Part shown: piece by piece, positions 35,891-47,566 of the stretch
Layout: each line of letters starts with the position of its first letter
Position numbering within the stretch: the first letter of the stretch is position 1
Assembly (NCBI GenBank): GCA_963930775.1
Contig: OZ005689.1
Location: 18,623,775 to 18,687,774 of the forward strand
Direction: 5' to 3'
From: Cliona cf. orientalis
Lineage: Eukaryota; Porifera; Demospongiae; Clionaida; Clionaidae
Length of the DNA stretch: 64,000 nucleotides
Translations under genes and position numbers: made by a program
Notes under the pieces: generated by a model
Seen by the model: the letters and a program-made list of their open reading frames with translations, nothing else
Databases searched by the model: none
Told to the model about the DNA's origin: nothing

Positions 35891-36037
35891 TATGCGGCAA
35901 CGTTAACTGGGGAGTTTGAATGCTCGCGCCAACTTCAAACTACTACGCAATGCCCAACGCGGACGCAATACGTGTATCCACGCAACATGTAAACGCACGG
36001 AAAATTCGAACGCAGCCTCAATCCGCTGTATAGCTAT

Positions 36038-38508
36038 GGGATCGACTAAGTTCACCCCGTTTGAAACGTGGTCCCACCCACTTCACGCGGCGCAGCGCAT
36101 CGTTGGCCGCCGCTAGTACTTGCACTCTGAACCACCCTAACACCAATTGCCATCAACAAAGAAGTCAGATCAGAGATAGAGCTAGGGAAGGTTGTGTCTG
36201 TCTGTGCCATGGCCTGAAGAAGAGGTAGTAGTACAGCAGGGATATCGATGCTCACGCCTGGAGGAGCTTGGATTGTTCCCATGTAGCAGACCTACCAGTG
36301 CAAGGGTACGTGCACTCATTAGCCTCGTACCCAGGCTCAAGAGCTGAGTCATCTTTATTAAAATTAATAGTGAAGGTACTTGTAGAGGTGCAGATTCTAC
36401 AGTAGCAGCTTGCTCTCTTAGTCAGTTGATCATAAATCAATGGTGAAAGTTACTAATAACTTAATTAGCTTTGTAGTCCACAAATCAGCAATTGCATATC
36501 AACATCCAGCTCTCCCTTGTGTACACAGTACATGTCTTCACTATACGAAACTATGGAACTTTGAAGCTATATAGAAACACTAAGTTTATTATACTGATTG
36601 GTTTGACTGGTAGTTAGGCCAGACCAATTTAATTTGTTGTTGCTCGGATATTGTGAGGTAAAAATTGGACCGAGCGACCGAAAAAAAGGAAAAAAAGCAA
36701 TCAATTGGGGTGTAGTTATAGACCACAATCTAATTAAGACAGACTAATGTGACTATCTAGGACCAGGGAATCAAGATAGAATACAAAAACCACTCTATTG
36801 TATAGACGACTTAAGGCGTGAACGTTTAGCCGATTAGATGACCACCAGGAGATGTGACCAGGTGCGACTCGCACCTTTGCTGCTGCCTCAAATGTATTAG
36901 TCGTATATGGGAATAGAAATACTCTCAGTTGCTACGACACGATAAAAATCGAGCAGCACCCTAGAGCCTGAGTGCAGTAAGATCGGCCACTATAGTATCT
37001 ATAATTGTGGCGATAGATGAATGGCAAGAGTCCTTGCTATTTTATGTGTGTTTTAGAGCATTTCTTCCCATACCCATAGTGTATTTTTGACCACCAGTGG
37101 GCGTATGCATATGTGTGATATAGTGCGATTCACACTTTTTAATGAGATAAACGTTCACACCGTAAGTCGTCTATATAAGCTCCACCCAAGTTGATTAAAT
37201 TTTTTCTTCTGTTTGCCCAAAAATTGGAGCAAGCGAATCTGTGCAACAACTTATTTAATTGGTCTGGCCTTACATATGTCACTGTGTCAAGGGACTTCAA
37301 AGGAATGGTACCTGCTTTGAAGGATGGGATACCTTGATGAGCTGCTCTCATCACATGCAAAGGCAACGTGACTAGCTATGGTACACACGTACGGTAGACC
37401 ATCAAAATCCTGGTCTGGAATAGCCTTGTACTGAGGTCAATTCACAAGGCTAGGTCTGGAAATACATTGTTGGTGGAAAAGAATTATTATCAGTACAGAC
37501 ACACAAATTAAAATAATGTAAAAACACAGTATAAATAGAAAATAGTCACTTTGATGTTCACTCTTTGCCAAATATGTCCTGTACAAAGAGGAAATATTCC
37601 CTCTATACAATACAGAATTCAATATTTGCTTACGGAAGGTGCGTTAAACTAAAACATACATTGGGAACTAAGGACAAACATTCTGAATAGCCAATTGCTA
37701 CATGTACAACAATGTATGCACACACACACGTACACATACACAAGTATATACGTACAGTTATTATCCAATTACCTAAAGTGGTCAGGAATGGTACTAAACC
37801 AATCAAATATTATACTGCTACTGTTCAGTAGATATGTGAAGGGCTATATTATATGGGAGGGGATTGGAGTGGTACATGTACATGTAACCCGTGTACTTAC
37901 GTTTTTCATAACGTGGGTATGTTTTCCATAATGCAGCTGGGACCAGAAAGAGGAGTGGGTGTGGCGATTGCCAAGGCTGTAGCTACTGAGCAACAGGACT
38001 GTGGTACCTGCATTAATTGGGAAATTGTGTACTTAAATCTTTGATGTATTCAAATACTTCATTACTATCTACAATAGTGCCTACAATACCCCATTAAAAT
38101 CCATAAAATGCCCTCGATACTTCATTAAATCACCTTAAATCTTGATCCTACATTACTAATCAACCTTCCTCCATAGGGGTGTATCCTCATCTGGAATAGC
38201 TCAAAGATGAGTGCACGTACCTTTGCAGTAGGTCTGCTACATGGGAACAATCCAAGCTCCTCCAGGCGTGAGCATCAATATCCCTGCTGTACTACTACCA
38301 CTTCTTCAGGCCATGGCACTAACAGACAGACACAACCTTCCCTAGCTCTATCTCTGATCTGACTTCTTTGTTGATGGCAAAATTAATTTTGGTGTTATGG
38401 GTGGTTCAGAGTGCAAGTACTAGCGGCGGCCAACGATGTGCTGCGCCGCGTGAAGTGGGCGGGACCAATGACGTAACCGTTTCAAACAGGGTGAACTTAG
38501 TCGATCCC
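36038..38508. mobile_element. Non-autonomous element A, GGGATCGACTAAG TIR, 10-bp TSD
   Basis: 2471 bp with TIRs of nearly 300 bp (36038–36319 and 38211–38508), outer end GGGATCGACTAAGTTCACC. Flanked by GTATAGCTAT (36028–36037) and GTATAGCTAC (38509–38518), a 10-bp duplication with one change. Long TIRs and a 9–10 bp duplication fit Mutator-like elements. No transposase. It carries a nested MITE at 36617–37269 and resembles element B over most of its length. Confidence 0.85.
36617..37269. mobile_element. PIF/Harbinger-like MITE with TTA target duplication
   Basis: 653 bp, starts GGCCAGACCAATTTAATT, ends AATTGGTCTGGCC, flanked by TTA (36614–36616, 37270–37272). Element B has the matching site without the insert (TAGTTACATATG, TTA at 39244), which proves the borders. 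Longer imperfect arms include CGACTTA(A/C)GG and GTGAACGTTTA. TTA targets are typical of PIF/Harbinger. Confidence 0.9.
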
Positions 38509-38518
38509 GTATAGCTAC

Positions 38519-38655
38519 ATTAGCGCTATGGCACCGCCTACATTCCAAAGAACGAGAAGCCATAGGCTTGGCTTCCTGTCAATGACTACTAGGGGGCCTC
38601 GGCCTTCCTTGCATACCTGTGGCGTGAGGTCACGGTTGGCCCAACCCACCGCTCG
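38519..38655. other. Spacer between elements A and B
   Basis: 137 bp of non-repetitive DNA between two target duplications. With 40841–41225 it is probably the pre-insertion sequence of this locus. Confidence 0.5.
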
Positions 38656-38665
38656 CTACTAAAAA

Positions 38666-40830
38666 GGGATCGACTAAGTTCACCCTGTTTGAAACGGTTA
38701 CGTCATTGGTCCCACCCACTTCACGCGGCCTGCACAGCGCATCGTTGGCCGCCGCTAGTACTTGCACTCTGAACCACCCATAACACCAAAATTAATTTTG
38801 TCATCAACAGAGAAGTCAGAGCTAGAGCTAGGGAAGGTTATGTCTGTTTGTGCCATGGCCTGAAGAAGAGGTAGTAGTACAGCAGGTATGTTCACGCCTG
38901 GAGGAGCTTGGATTGTTCCCATGTAGCAGACCTACTGCAAAGGTACGTGCACTCATTAGCCTCGTACCCAGGCTCAAGAGCTGAGTCATCTTTATTAAAA
39001 TTAATAGTAAAGGTACTTGTAGAGGTGCAGATTCTACAGTAGCAGCTTGCTCTGTTAGTCAGTTGATCATAAATCAATGGTGAAAATTACTAATAACTTA
39101 ATTAGCTTTGTAGTCCACAAATCCGCAATTGCATATCGACATCGAGCTCTCCCTTGTGTACACATCTTCACTGTACGAAACTATGGAACTTTGAAGCTAT
39201 GTAGAAACACTAAGTTAATTATACTGATTGATTTGACTGGTAGTTACATATGTCACTGTGTCAAGGGACTTCAAAGGAATGGTACCTGCTATGAAGGATA
39301 GGATACCTTGATGAGCTGCTCTCATCGTATGCAAAGGCAAGGTGAGTATAATATAGCTATGGTACACACGTACGGACCATCCATCAAAATCCAGGTCTGG
39401 AATAGCCTTGTACCCAGGTCAATTCACAAGGCTAGGTCTGGAAATACATTGTCGGTGGAAAAGAGAATAATATTATCAGTACAGACACACAAATTAAAAT
39501 AATGTAAAAATACAGTTACATGTATATAAATAGAAAATAGTCACTTTGATGTTCACTCTGTGCCAAATATGTCCTGTACAAAGGGGAAATATTCCCTCTA
39601 TACAATACAGAATTCAATATTTGCTCATGGAAGGTGCGTTAAAATTAATTAAAACATTGGAAACCAAGGACAAACATTCTGAATAGCCAATTGCTACATG
39701 TTCAACAATGTATGCACACACATACACATACACAAGTACATACATACAGTTATTATCCAATTACAGAGTACCTAAAGTGGTCAGGAATGGTACTAAGCCA
39801 ATCAAATATAATGCTACTGTTCAGTAGATATGTGAAGGGCTATAATATAATATGAGAGGGGATTGGAGTGGTACATGTACATGTACATGTAACCCGTGTA
39901 CTTACGTTTTTCATAACGTGGGTATGTTTTCCATAATGCAGCTGGGACCAGAAAGAGGAGTGGGTGTGGCAATTGCCAAGGCTGTGGCTACCAAGCAACA
40001 GGACTGTGGCACCTGCATCAATTGGGAAATTGTGAACTTAAATCTTTGATATATTCAAGTATTAAAGACACCGTTGATTTATGTTCAATTAGGCATTCAA
40101 GAGAGCGAACTGCTACTATAGAATCTGCACCTTCACCTTCACCATTAATTTTAATAAAGGGCTATTCCAGATAATAGGCGTACACCCCTATGGAGGAAGA
40201 GATATATGTTCATTACCCTAAATACCAATTAAAGTGCAAAAATAACCATCAAGACTAATCAATTCGCTCATTTACAATATAAAACTAATCAATAATCTCG
40301 ATTTCACCCTACAGAACTAATAGTAATTCCTCCATACCCTGACCAGCTACTCCATCAAATTATACTAATCATTCACTGCCATCCCCCCTCAATACTTTAT
40401 TACTATCTACAATGGTGCCTACAATACCTCCATAAAAATGCCCTCAATACTTCCTTAAATCTTGATCCTACAATACTACTAATCAACCTTCCTCCATAGG
40501 AGTGTATCCTCATTATCTGGAATAGCCCAAAGATGAGTGCACGTACCTTTGCAGTAGGTCTGCAACATGGGAACAACCCAAGCTCCTCCACGCATGAACA
40601 TCTCTGCTGTACTACTATCTCTTCTTCAGGCCATGGCACAAACAGACAGACACAATCTTCCCTCTGACTTCTTTGTTGATGGCAAAATTAATTTTGGTGT
40701 TATGGGTGGTTCAGAGTACGAGTGCAAGTACTAGCCGCGGCCAACGATGCGCTGCGCGGGGCGCGGGCCGCGTGAAGTGGGTGGGACCAATGACGTAACC
40801 GTTTCAAACAGGGTGAACTTAGTCGATCCC
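38666..40830. mobile_element. Non-autonomous element B, same family as A, exact 10-bp TSD
   Basis: 2165 bp with the same TIR as A, flanked by CTACTAAAAA on both sides (38656–38665 and 40831–40840), an exact 10-bp target duplication. It shares with A a short open stretch (LGPERGVGVAIAKAVAT at about 39945 and 37935 in A) that ends at a stop in both; this is probably chance sequence kept because the copies are young. No transposase. Confidence 0.9.
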
Positions 40831-40840
40831 CTACTAAAAA

Positions 40841-41225
40841 TGATTTGTGAAGATCGACGATAATGGCGATCGATCCGGGTGAGAGAGCGGTACGTTTTCT
40901 ACCACAGGGCAGGCAGGAGTTACAGCTCTGTCGCTAAGTATATAGCTAGACTACCTACAGATATGACGAGCTTTTCAACAGAGCCAAGCGCTTACCTGCG
41001 AGCGACTTGAAGACGGCGGCCATTATGGAGGTAAGTAAGCTTATAAGCTTTTGTGTATGTTTGTAGCTTATAGTATGTATACTAGCGCCCTAGCGGCGTA
41101 CTAGAATGTAGCAGCTACCTGTCTTACATATCATGAAGGCCTGTACTGCTTGTGTAGCTGTGCTGCTATGCTGTACAAGACACTTGATTTGTGTCACTAT
41201 ACTTTCTTGAATAAATTTCGGCGTT
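40841..41225 (+). other. Pre-insertion sequence with possible short exons
   Basis: The plus strand has ATGGCGATCGATCCGG followed by GTGAGAG, then ACCTACAG and a frame reading YDELFNRAKRLPASDLKTAA up to a GTAAGT donor at about 41032. These look like exons of a host gene split by the RecQ element, but the phases do not join in any way I tried. No product named. Confidence 0.25.
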
Positions 41226-41234
41226 GGCAATACG

Positions 41235-41365
41235 TAGCCTCGTCCCCAGGCCACTCCCAATTTTTCAATGTTGCACGCACGCAGAAAAAGGGGAGGGCCT
41301 GGTCGATCTGGTGATGTAATCGGACGCGGTTGCGATTCTCCGCCCACTCGCCCACGCAATCCGCG
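41235..41365 (+). repeat. Left terminal inverted repeat of RecQ–DUF6589 element
   Basis: About 131 bp, ending near CCCACGCAATC. Pairs with 47425–47566, which has a 12-bp insertion (TTTGGACACGGT) relative to it. Confidence 0.9.
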
Positions 41366-41607
41366 TGCGCATGACTAGCACTCGTGACAGTACTATCCGC
41401 GCTCGCTGATCCAGTCCCGGGAAGTGCGCGCCACCACCATGTGGGCCAGATATCGCTCTCAGATGGCTACCGTTTTAAAGATGATCGATGGAGAATGTTG
41501 GAGTCGGAAAGTATACAAGAAGAAGCCAATCATGTAAGTAGCTGTAGCTATGAACAATGTACATACGCGGGCGAAGGATGGGATGAATATTATTGGTGTT
41601 CACTCTG

Positions 41608-41640
41608 ATTGGTCTGCTGTTGTAAACAATTATAAAAGCG
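41608..41640 (+). promoter_or_regulatory. Promoter of the RecQ-like gene: inverted CCAAT and TATA
   Basis: GATTGGTC (inverted CCAAT box) at 41608–41615 and TATAAAAG at 41631–41638, 41 bp before the ATG at 41672. Spacing fits a TATA promoter with a short leader. Confidence 0.6.
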
Positions 41641-41671
41641 CGGGATAATTCGAATTTGAAAAGTTCAAAAT

Positions 41672-43886
41672 ATGGCTAGTTCAGCTGATACAACGACTGT
41701 ATGCAAGTCTGAGTGTCCACTTTCTAGAGGTTTATCTGTCTGTGATACCAGTGTTCAATCTGAGTGTTGTGTGTTCGATAAGATCCATCATGAACTTTGT
41801 CGGTTTGGATTTAGCTCTTTCCGTCCTGGTCAGTTGGATGCAGTATTGTCGATTATGCATGGAAATGACGTATTTGTCAGGATGGCAACAGGCTGTGGTA
41901 AGAGTTTGTGTATGTTCTTGCCCCCACTTGTGTATGGTGAAAGAGCTGTGGCTGTCATTATTAGTCCCCTAGTTGGGCTAATGGATGAGCAGGTACCTCC
42001 TGATATTGAACTGAAGTAGTGTTCATATTATGTTACTTGTCGTGGCTCAGGTGCACAAATTGCATGGTTACAATCTGTCGGCTGTTCGTGTTAGTGAGGG
42101 TAACAGTCAAAAATATGAAGACGTCAAGTGTGGCAAATACAGATATGGTATGGGGAGTTCTTTTTAACATGTATACGAAGTTTATTTGAAATACGTGTAA
42201 ATATTTTTTAGTATTTATGTCTCCTGAAGCGGCTACCACTCGTCCTTGGCATGCGATATTTGGAGAAGCGTACTTCAAAACCAATTTATCTCTACTAGCC
42301 ATTGATGAAGCACATTGCATCACTGAGTGGTCAGTGTCTGAAGTTAGATACCAAATCAGATTTCAAATGTTAATATAAATTTTGACAATTTATAGGGCAA
42401 AGGATTTTCGCAAATCTTTCTCCATCCTAGGGGATTTGCGGGCACTTACAAAGGCCCCAGTACTTAGCATGACAGCCTCAGCTCCTCCACGTGTTGAGGC
42501 TGAATTAGTGCAACAATTACAGTTGAAAAATCCTGTTTTTGTAAAGTTATCTCTAAATCGTGCTAACATCTTTTTGTGCATACGCACAAAATCAAAACTC
42601 GAAGTAAGTGTGTTGCATACTCATAGTTACATGTACCTTCGATCTGAAAGTATTATGCAGGATGATCTTTCCGGGATTGCCACCAAATTGACTTCAAGTG
42701 ACCCTAATTCAATTCCAAAAACGATCATTTTCTTCAACACTAAAGCACTAGTCCTAAGGGCATACACATATCTTCGTAACCAAGCATATCAGAAGCATTG
42801 TGTGGGAGCATATCATTCGTCTTTAACCAATGAAACTAAACAATTCATTTCCCATTCATTTTCATCTTCAACAGCTGAAATGAGATGTTTATGTTCGACA
42901 ATTGCATTTGGCATGGTAAGTAGCATGATATATTATCATAGAGGTAGCCTTGATTAGATTTATTCACTTGTACAGGGCATAGACATCCCAGATATTGCAT
43001 AATATCAGTAGTGTATTGGATTCCTGATTCAATATGTCAGTTTTACCAGGTATTAGTAGGGAGAGTTTGCCGTATAGCGGGTAACTTTGGCAAATTTAAA
43101 TTTGGCGAAATGGCTCTCTGTTGGTATTGGCGAAGTTTAAATTTAGGGATCTGAAGCCTAACCACCATAGGCACATGTTGCATTAACTTAAATTGGTGAG
43201 TTTGTAATTTGGTGATCTCTACCAAATTGGCCAATTCGCCAAATTAAAAATCTCACCAAAATTTCCCACTATACGATGATATTATTATTACATCATGTAA
43301 TAATGCTAAATATTATTTTTAGTTGTGTGGACGAGCTGGCAGGAATGGTTCTCCGTCTCTTTGTGTCCTTTTTTACAACAAAAAGCAATTAAACGGAATT
43401 ACAGATGCAGATATGAGAGCATAATATTATTGTGAGGGTAAAGAAAATTGCCGTAGGCAGCATTTACTCAGATCTCTTGGAGATATTGAACGTTTAAACC
43501 AAGACCGGTCTAAATGTTGCGACCATTGTACCCCCCGCATTGTGCCATACCCTAAATTAGCACTAATGATCAAAAGGCACACTACTAAACGTAAGAAAAA
43601 TGAAGCACTTGAAGCAGCACTATGTGAGGATGATGTAAGAGTCCTTACAGAGAGACTAATGGAGACCAGGGATAGTGTTTTGGAAAATTCTATAGGATTG
43701 AGGATGTTGGGCTCTGAAGTAGTTTGTGATTCAATTATGATTGGTGAGATGTGTCGAAAAGCACCATGTATTCGTTCTGTGCAGGATATGTCAAAGATAT
43801 CTAATCTTAGACCACAATTTTATGAACCAATGTTTCATGTCATAAATGCTATGACTGACAGTATTTCACCTCCAACAAAACGGTAG
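41672..43886 (+). pseudogene. RecQ-family DNA helicase, multi-exon, two in-frame stops
   Basis: Start MASSADTTTVCKSEC after a TATA box. Motif 0/I: FSSFRPGQLDAV and MATGCGKSLC (41883–41912). Exons follow through VFMSPEAATT and LLAIDEAHCITEW (DEAH, 42304–42315), ALTKAPVLSMTASAP (motif III), IIFFNTKALVLRAY and GAYHSSLTNETK (motif IV), AFGM|GIDIPDIA (motif V) and CGRAGRNGSPS (motif VI, 43324–43356), then a Cys-rich zinc-binding end (CEGKENC…CCDHC) and a basic tail. RecQ helicases unwind DNA 3'–5' with ATP. Stops at 43000–43002 and 43422–43424 break this copy, unless splicing avoids them. Introns are short and GT–AG. Relative to cellular RecQ there is no HRDC domain. It ends 50 bp from the DUF6589 stop. 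Confidence 0.82.
43071..43275. mobile_element. Small MITE (CGTATAGCGGG) in a RecQ intron
   Basis: CGTATAGCGGGTAACTTTGG at 43071 and the inverse ending CCCACTATACG at 43275, with inner arms AAATTTGGCGAA/TTCGCCAAATT. 205 bp, non-coding. Confidence 0.7.
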
Positions 43887-43940
43887 ACCAATCAGAGCAT
43901 AGTGCTATACATGTTATTGATTTTATAATTTTTGATATTA

Positions 43941-46900
43941 TACTACATCAAACAATTCATAATTTATATCATTTTCTCCATATTCAGTATTAGTGTCTTG
44001 TTGATCAAATTCAACGTCTCCTTTCAGGTAGTCATCTAATTTTCCTGCACTCACTTTCTTGCTGCCCAAAACTCTCGGATCTTCGAATGCTGGTCCTTCA
44101 CTGCCTTCCTGCTCCTTTGTGACACCTTCACTCAGTAAGTAATGTGCTATCTTTCCAATATCACCAGTAGCATCTCTTGTGGTATGCAATGCGCTTTGTG
44201 TAGCACCATACATTTGATCAACCTTTTTAGCTGTGTTCATCAACATTAATGCACATAGTGATATCTCCTCCAAATGTTTCTTTGTGGCATTGGCTCCGCT
44301 AGCCCTCATAGCTTCCTTAATCATCCTGGATAGACAAGGTATTATTACATTAATGTATTATTATTAGGCTTGATGAGCGTTAATCAGAATTGCATGGTCT
44401 GATAATTTCTGGACCATCTTCATATCGGATTGCATTCCGTAGGTCCACATACAGAAACCCACCGTGCATAAAGCAGCGATGCATAGAGTAAGCGGGATCA
44501 CTTGAATTTGTTGGCATTATGCTGGTTTCTACCACTGACATAGCTTTAGATTTTAGCCATTCAATACTGGTTTCTTCATCCACGTCATCATCCATTGATG
44601 CTATATTCAGGTGGGTGCATATGCTGGCAGCAAGGTGACCATGGAAAGAATGGACGAGAAATTCGTCTCCAGTGCTAAACACCTTGCCTTTTTTATCGAC
44701 TCCTAACCGCTCAATGTGTTGACGGAGATTGGAAAGAGAGCCAATTGCAGAGGGACTCCCCCAGAAGTACTGGAGGATACATTGGCACTCCCAAAGGAAA
44801 TGGAAATCTCCTTTTATTTAATAAGATGATTTTGTCATAATGCGTGTACAAATTTATCACATGCACACATGTTTAGATTACCTGGGACTTCATTGACCCA
44901 CTGGAGTCGATGGGCAGGAGTTATCTCTGGAAGTCTCCACAACTTTGCTCCACGCATATTCTTACAAGTAAGCTGATCTCCAACAACCACCTTGTTTTGT
45001 TGTTAGAGTAAATGATGCATGTGTGCACATACACATTATAGCTGATAGTATTCTGTACTATGCATGTACATACCTGTGGGTCACCTTTCAACTGTGCATC
45101 ATACATAATTTGCTCAAGGATCTCTACATTTGCTTCAGTGTACTTCTCATCTTTGTGCAGTATCTTCATTGGAGCTACTATAGACTGACTAACTACATGG
45201 GGTGACTTTAGCTGGGGAACTTGATTGGCAAACTTGGAGAAAGCTTTGAAGTGGGAAGCCATAAACCTCATAACATAATCAACTGCTCGGTTGTACATCA
45301 TCAACCCATCACTCTCACTGGGGATAATATCATGTACAGCAAGTTCACCCCTACTCTTCTGAGGATGTGTGTCACTCCAATTAACAACACCCTGAGGTAA
45401 ATACTTCATCTGGACAGCTAATCGTGATGTTACATTCATCATTTCTGGGTAAATATCTATAATAACGTTATACACACAATCACAACAGTGAATTATAATT
45501 ATTATTGTAGTAACTAATCTATATGTATTTGCTTACAGACCTGATCGCTCATGACGTACTTTCTGGCTAAAGTTAAGATTGTCGTATACCCAGATCCAGT
45601 GACCTTCTCTGATCATATCAAGGTACCCTGCTTCATGTATGAGGTTGCGTAAACACTGCCATGTTGCATCATATGTGACCGGATCTGAGAAAACCCGGCA
45701 TATTGTCAAAACGCGCATATGGCGCAATGCGCGTTTTTAGTATCAACAGTCAAAAAATATCAAAGTCCAGTTTTTGTCATATTTATGTCAAAGAACCCTT
45801 CTACTAACTGTTGCCACCGCCTACGGAGGGTAAATGTAAGTTACCAAGGCGAAATAAGCCTTCATTTTGACCTACCTAGTTAGTACAGCTGCTGTACACG
45901 GAGCCTGTTGCTATGGGCGGTAATTAGAATTCTCTACCTAGATACAGCTAGATTCATCGAACTACTGTATGTTCGCTCACCTTTTTAGCTTCTTGGGCAT
46001 CTAAGAACAATCGGCTGTCGTTGTCAACAACGAAATTCAACTCTTGCTCGATCTTTACGTTCATTTCGAACGGCTCCGCCCAGGTCCATTTAATTGATTT
46101 CCGGGTCACGCGTAGTATGCGGATACGCCATACGCGTGCATAGCAACGCCTTTAGACCGTAATTTCTCGATTATTGAGGGTGTGGCGCGATCGCAAACAA
46201 AGCGCTCTAGCTCCACAGCCAAGTGTGCGATGAGTCTCAGACTTGGAGGCAGGTTAGCCCTATGATACAGCAATCCAAATATACAGCTAACTAAAATTTC
46301 ATGGATTGATGAATATGGCGGGTTTTCTCAGATCCGGTCACATATGATAAACACACCCCACCGTGATTCAAAACCCTTATCACCTACAAAGAAGTGCATT
46401 ATTGTTTTTTACCTAATTCAGGTGAGTGTACTATGGTTTTGTAATATTTACCTGCTTGCCAGTACCCCGAGCTATCAACATCATTGATATCAGAAGCTGA
46501 AGCCCCTTGAACCTTTGTGACCTTGCATTAAAAATGGTGCACATCGACGTAACTGTTTTTATTTCTTGTACAGTTAAGGCTGACTGCTGAGGCAATTGGT
46601 GGCGTTTGGAGTCTCCAAGCTGGAGGAACAGGTGATACAACTCAGGAGTATATGACTGAAACTCATCAATTATGCTATCGAAACTGATCTCATCTAAACG
46701 AAGCAGTGTGTCCGGCCCACACTGACATATTACAGACTGAACCACCATATTGTCAGCCTCATGAAGAAGGTGCCCAAAATCTTCATACCTTTGTAACTGC
46801 TCCTCAAGTTCGTGTATGCGTCTCACAAGCTGGTCTCTATCACCCGAGTTTGGCTGAGATGATGCCGCTTCCATAACCTCGACTCCAAGTGCATACGTCT

Positions 46901-47066
46901 GTTTGACTCCACTTCTACTCAAACGTTTACTTTGGGACAAAGGAAAAGCTAACTTCAGGATTTTACATGCTTCAACTGCACTTATGACGTCAGGGTGAAA
47001 CCTTTCTTGGAGCATCTTTTGAATTCGGCTCACTGGTACTACATTTGAAGTTGTTCCTCCTCTCAA
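43941..47066 (-). pseudogene. DUF6589-family protein, candidate transposase, split by a MITE
   Basis: Minus strand. Exon 47066–46453 encodes an N-terminal region (VSRIQKMLQERFHP, a coiled-coil-like HELEEQLQRYED, QLLISMMLIARGTGKQ). Next come VIRVLNHGGVCLSY, the MITE at 45674–46342, then WQCLRNLIHEAGYLDM and WVYDNLNFSQKVRHER (about 45560–45600), an exon with DIIPSESDGLMMYNRAVDY (45475–45040), VVVGDQLTCKNMRGAKLWR (44985–44930), DFHFLWECQCILQYFWGSP (about 44810–44750), GDEFLVHSFHGHL and an acidic C-terminus ending DINYELFDVV. This order matches DUF6589, a large uncharacterised family of fungi and animals. The spaced acidic positions (YDN, GDQ, GDF) could form an RNase H-like site; that is inferred. 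An upstream exon MAKKDQKELN at 47175–47146 with a GTAAGA donor is possible. Confidence 0.8.
45674..46342 (-). mobile_element. TGTGACCGG MITE, copy g (complete), in a DUF6589 exon
   Basis: 669 bp, perfect TIRs TGTGACCGGATCTGAGAAAA, TA on both sides (45672–45673 and 46343–46344). Removing it with one TA restores an open DUF6589 reading frame across the site (CLSYDATWQC), which confirms both the borders and the TA target. Confidence 0.95.
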
Positions 47067-47424
47067 TTGTGTCTTTAGCCTAATTTAAGATGTTTCTTTA
47101 TTTCTAGTATCAAATATTGTTATGTATAGTATCTCTATTCTTACCATTCAGCTCTTTCTGATCTTTTTTGGCCATAAAATACGATTAATGATGATACAAA
47201 AAGAATTTCTAACTATACAACCAGTACTGAGAATACAACTCACAGATAAAAAATGTACAAGGCCTACAAATTCTAAGCTACCCTACCTACACACGACGCT
47301 ACAAAATTGTCAACTTGCTGCCGCGAGTGTCTCCAAAAAGTCTTCGGTAGACCGTCGAACTTGCTTGAACGTACTTGGACTCGTGTTCATGCGTACATAC
47401 GTACGTACGTTCATGGCGCCACGT

Positions 47425-47566
47425 GGTAGATTGCGTGGGCGAGTGGGCGGAGAATCGCAACCGTGTCCAAACCGCGTCCGATTACATCACCAGATCGACC
47501 AGGCCCTCCCCTTTTTCTGCGTGCGTGCAACATTGAAAAATCGGGAGTGGCCTGGGGATGAGGCTA
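47425..47566 (-). repeat. Right terminal inverted repeat of RecQ–DUF6589 element
   Basis: Inverse of 41235–41365; ends GGGGATGAGGCTA followed by the 9-bp GGCAATACG. Confidence 0.9.

Larger units (their letters stand above)
33430..36028 (+). mobile_element. Complete two-gene Tc1/mariner-type element
   Basis: 2599 bp. The left TIR begins CACTGAATTGCGGCTGCG at 33430; the inverse right TIR ends at 36028 (24 of 28 bases match, sharing GGCTGCGTTCGAATTTT). TA flanks both sides (33428–33429 and 36029–36030). Inside are an IS630-type DDE transposase (minus) and an unrelated spliced gene (plus), convergent. The right end abuts the next element at 36038. Confidence 0.9.
41235..47566 (+). mobile_element. 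Complete element with 9-bp TSD carrying RecQ-like and DUF6589 genes
   Basis: 6332 bp. Left TIR starts TAGCCTCGTCCCCAGGCC at 41235; the right end at 47566 is its inverse with few changes. The TIRs are about 130–145 bp and share CAATGTTGCACGCACGCAG and GATTCTCCGCCCACTCGCC. The 9-bp GGCAATACG flanks both sides directly (41226–41234 and 47567–47575). Two convergent genes fill the interior. Long TIRs and a 9-bp duplication resemble Mutator-like elements, yet no MULE transposase is present. Nested inside are MITE g and a small MITE at 43071–43275. Confidence 0.92.

Noticed and set aside
37853..38044. Shared short open frame LGPERGVGVAIAKAVAT in elements A and B
   Set aside because: About 40 codons, no start context, likely preserved only because the two copies are recent; kept as a note under element B.
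40862..41040. Possible host gene exons (ATGGCGATCGATCCGG; YDELFNRAKRLP)
   Set aside because: Donors and acceptors present but no combination keeps an open frame from the ATG into the second piece; recorded only as a weak possibility.
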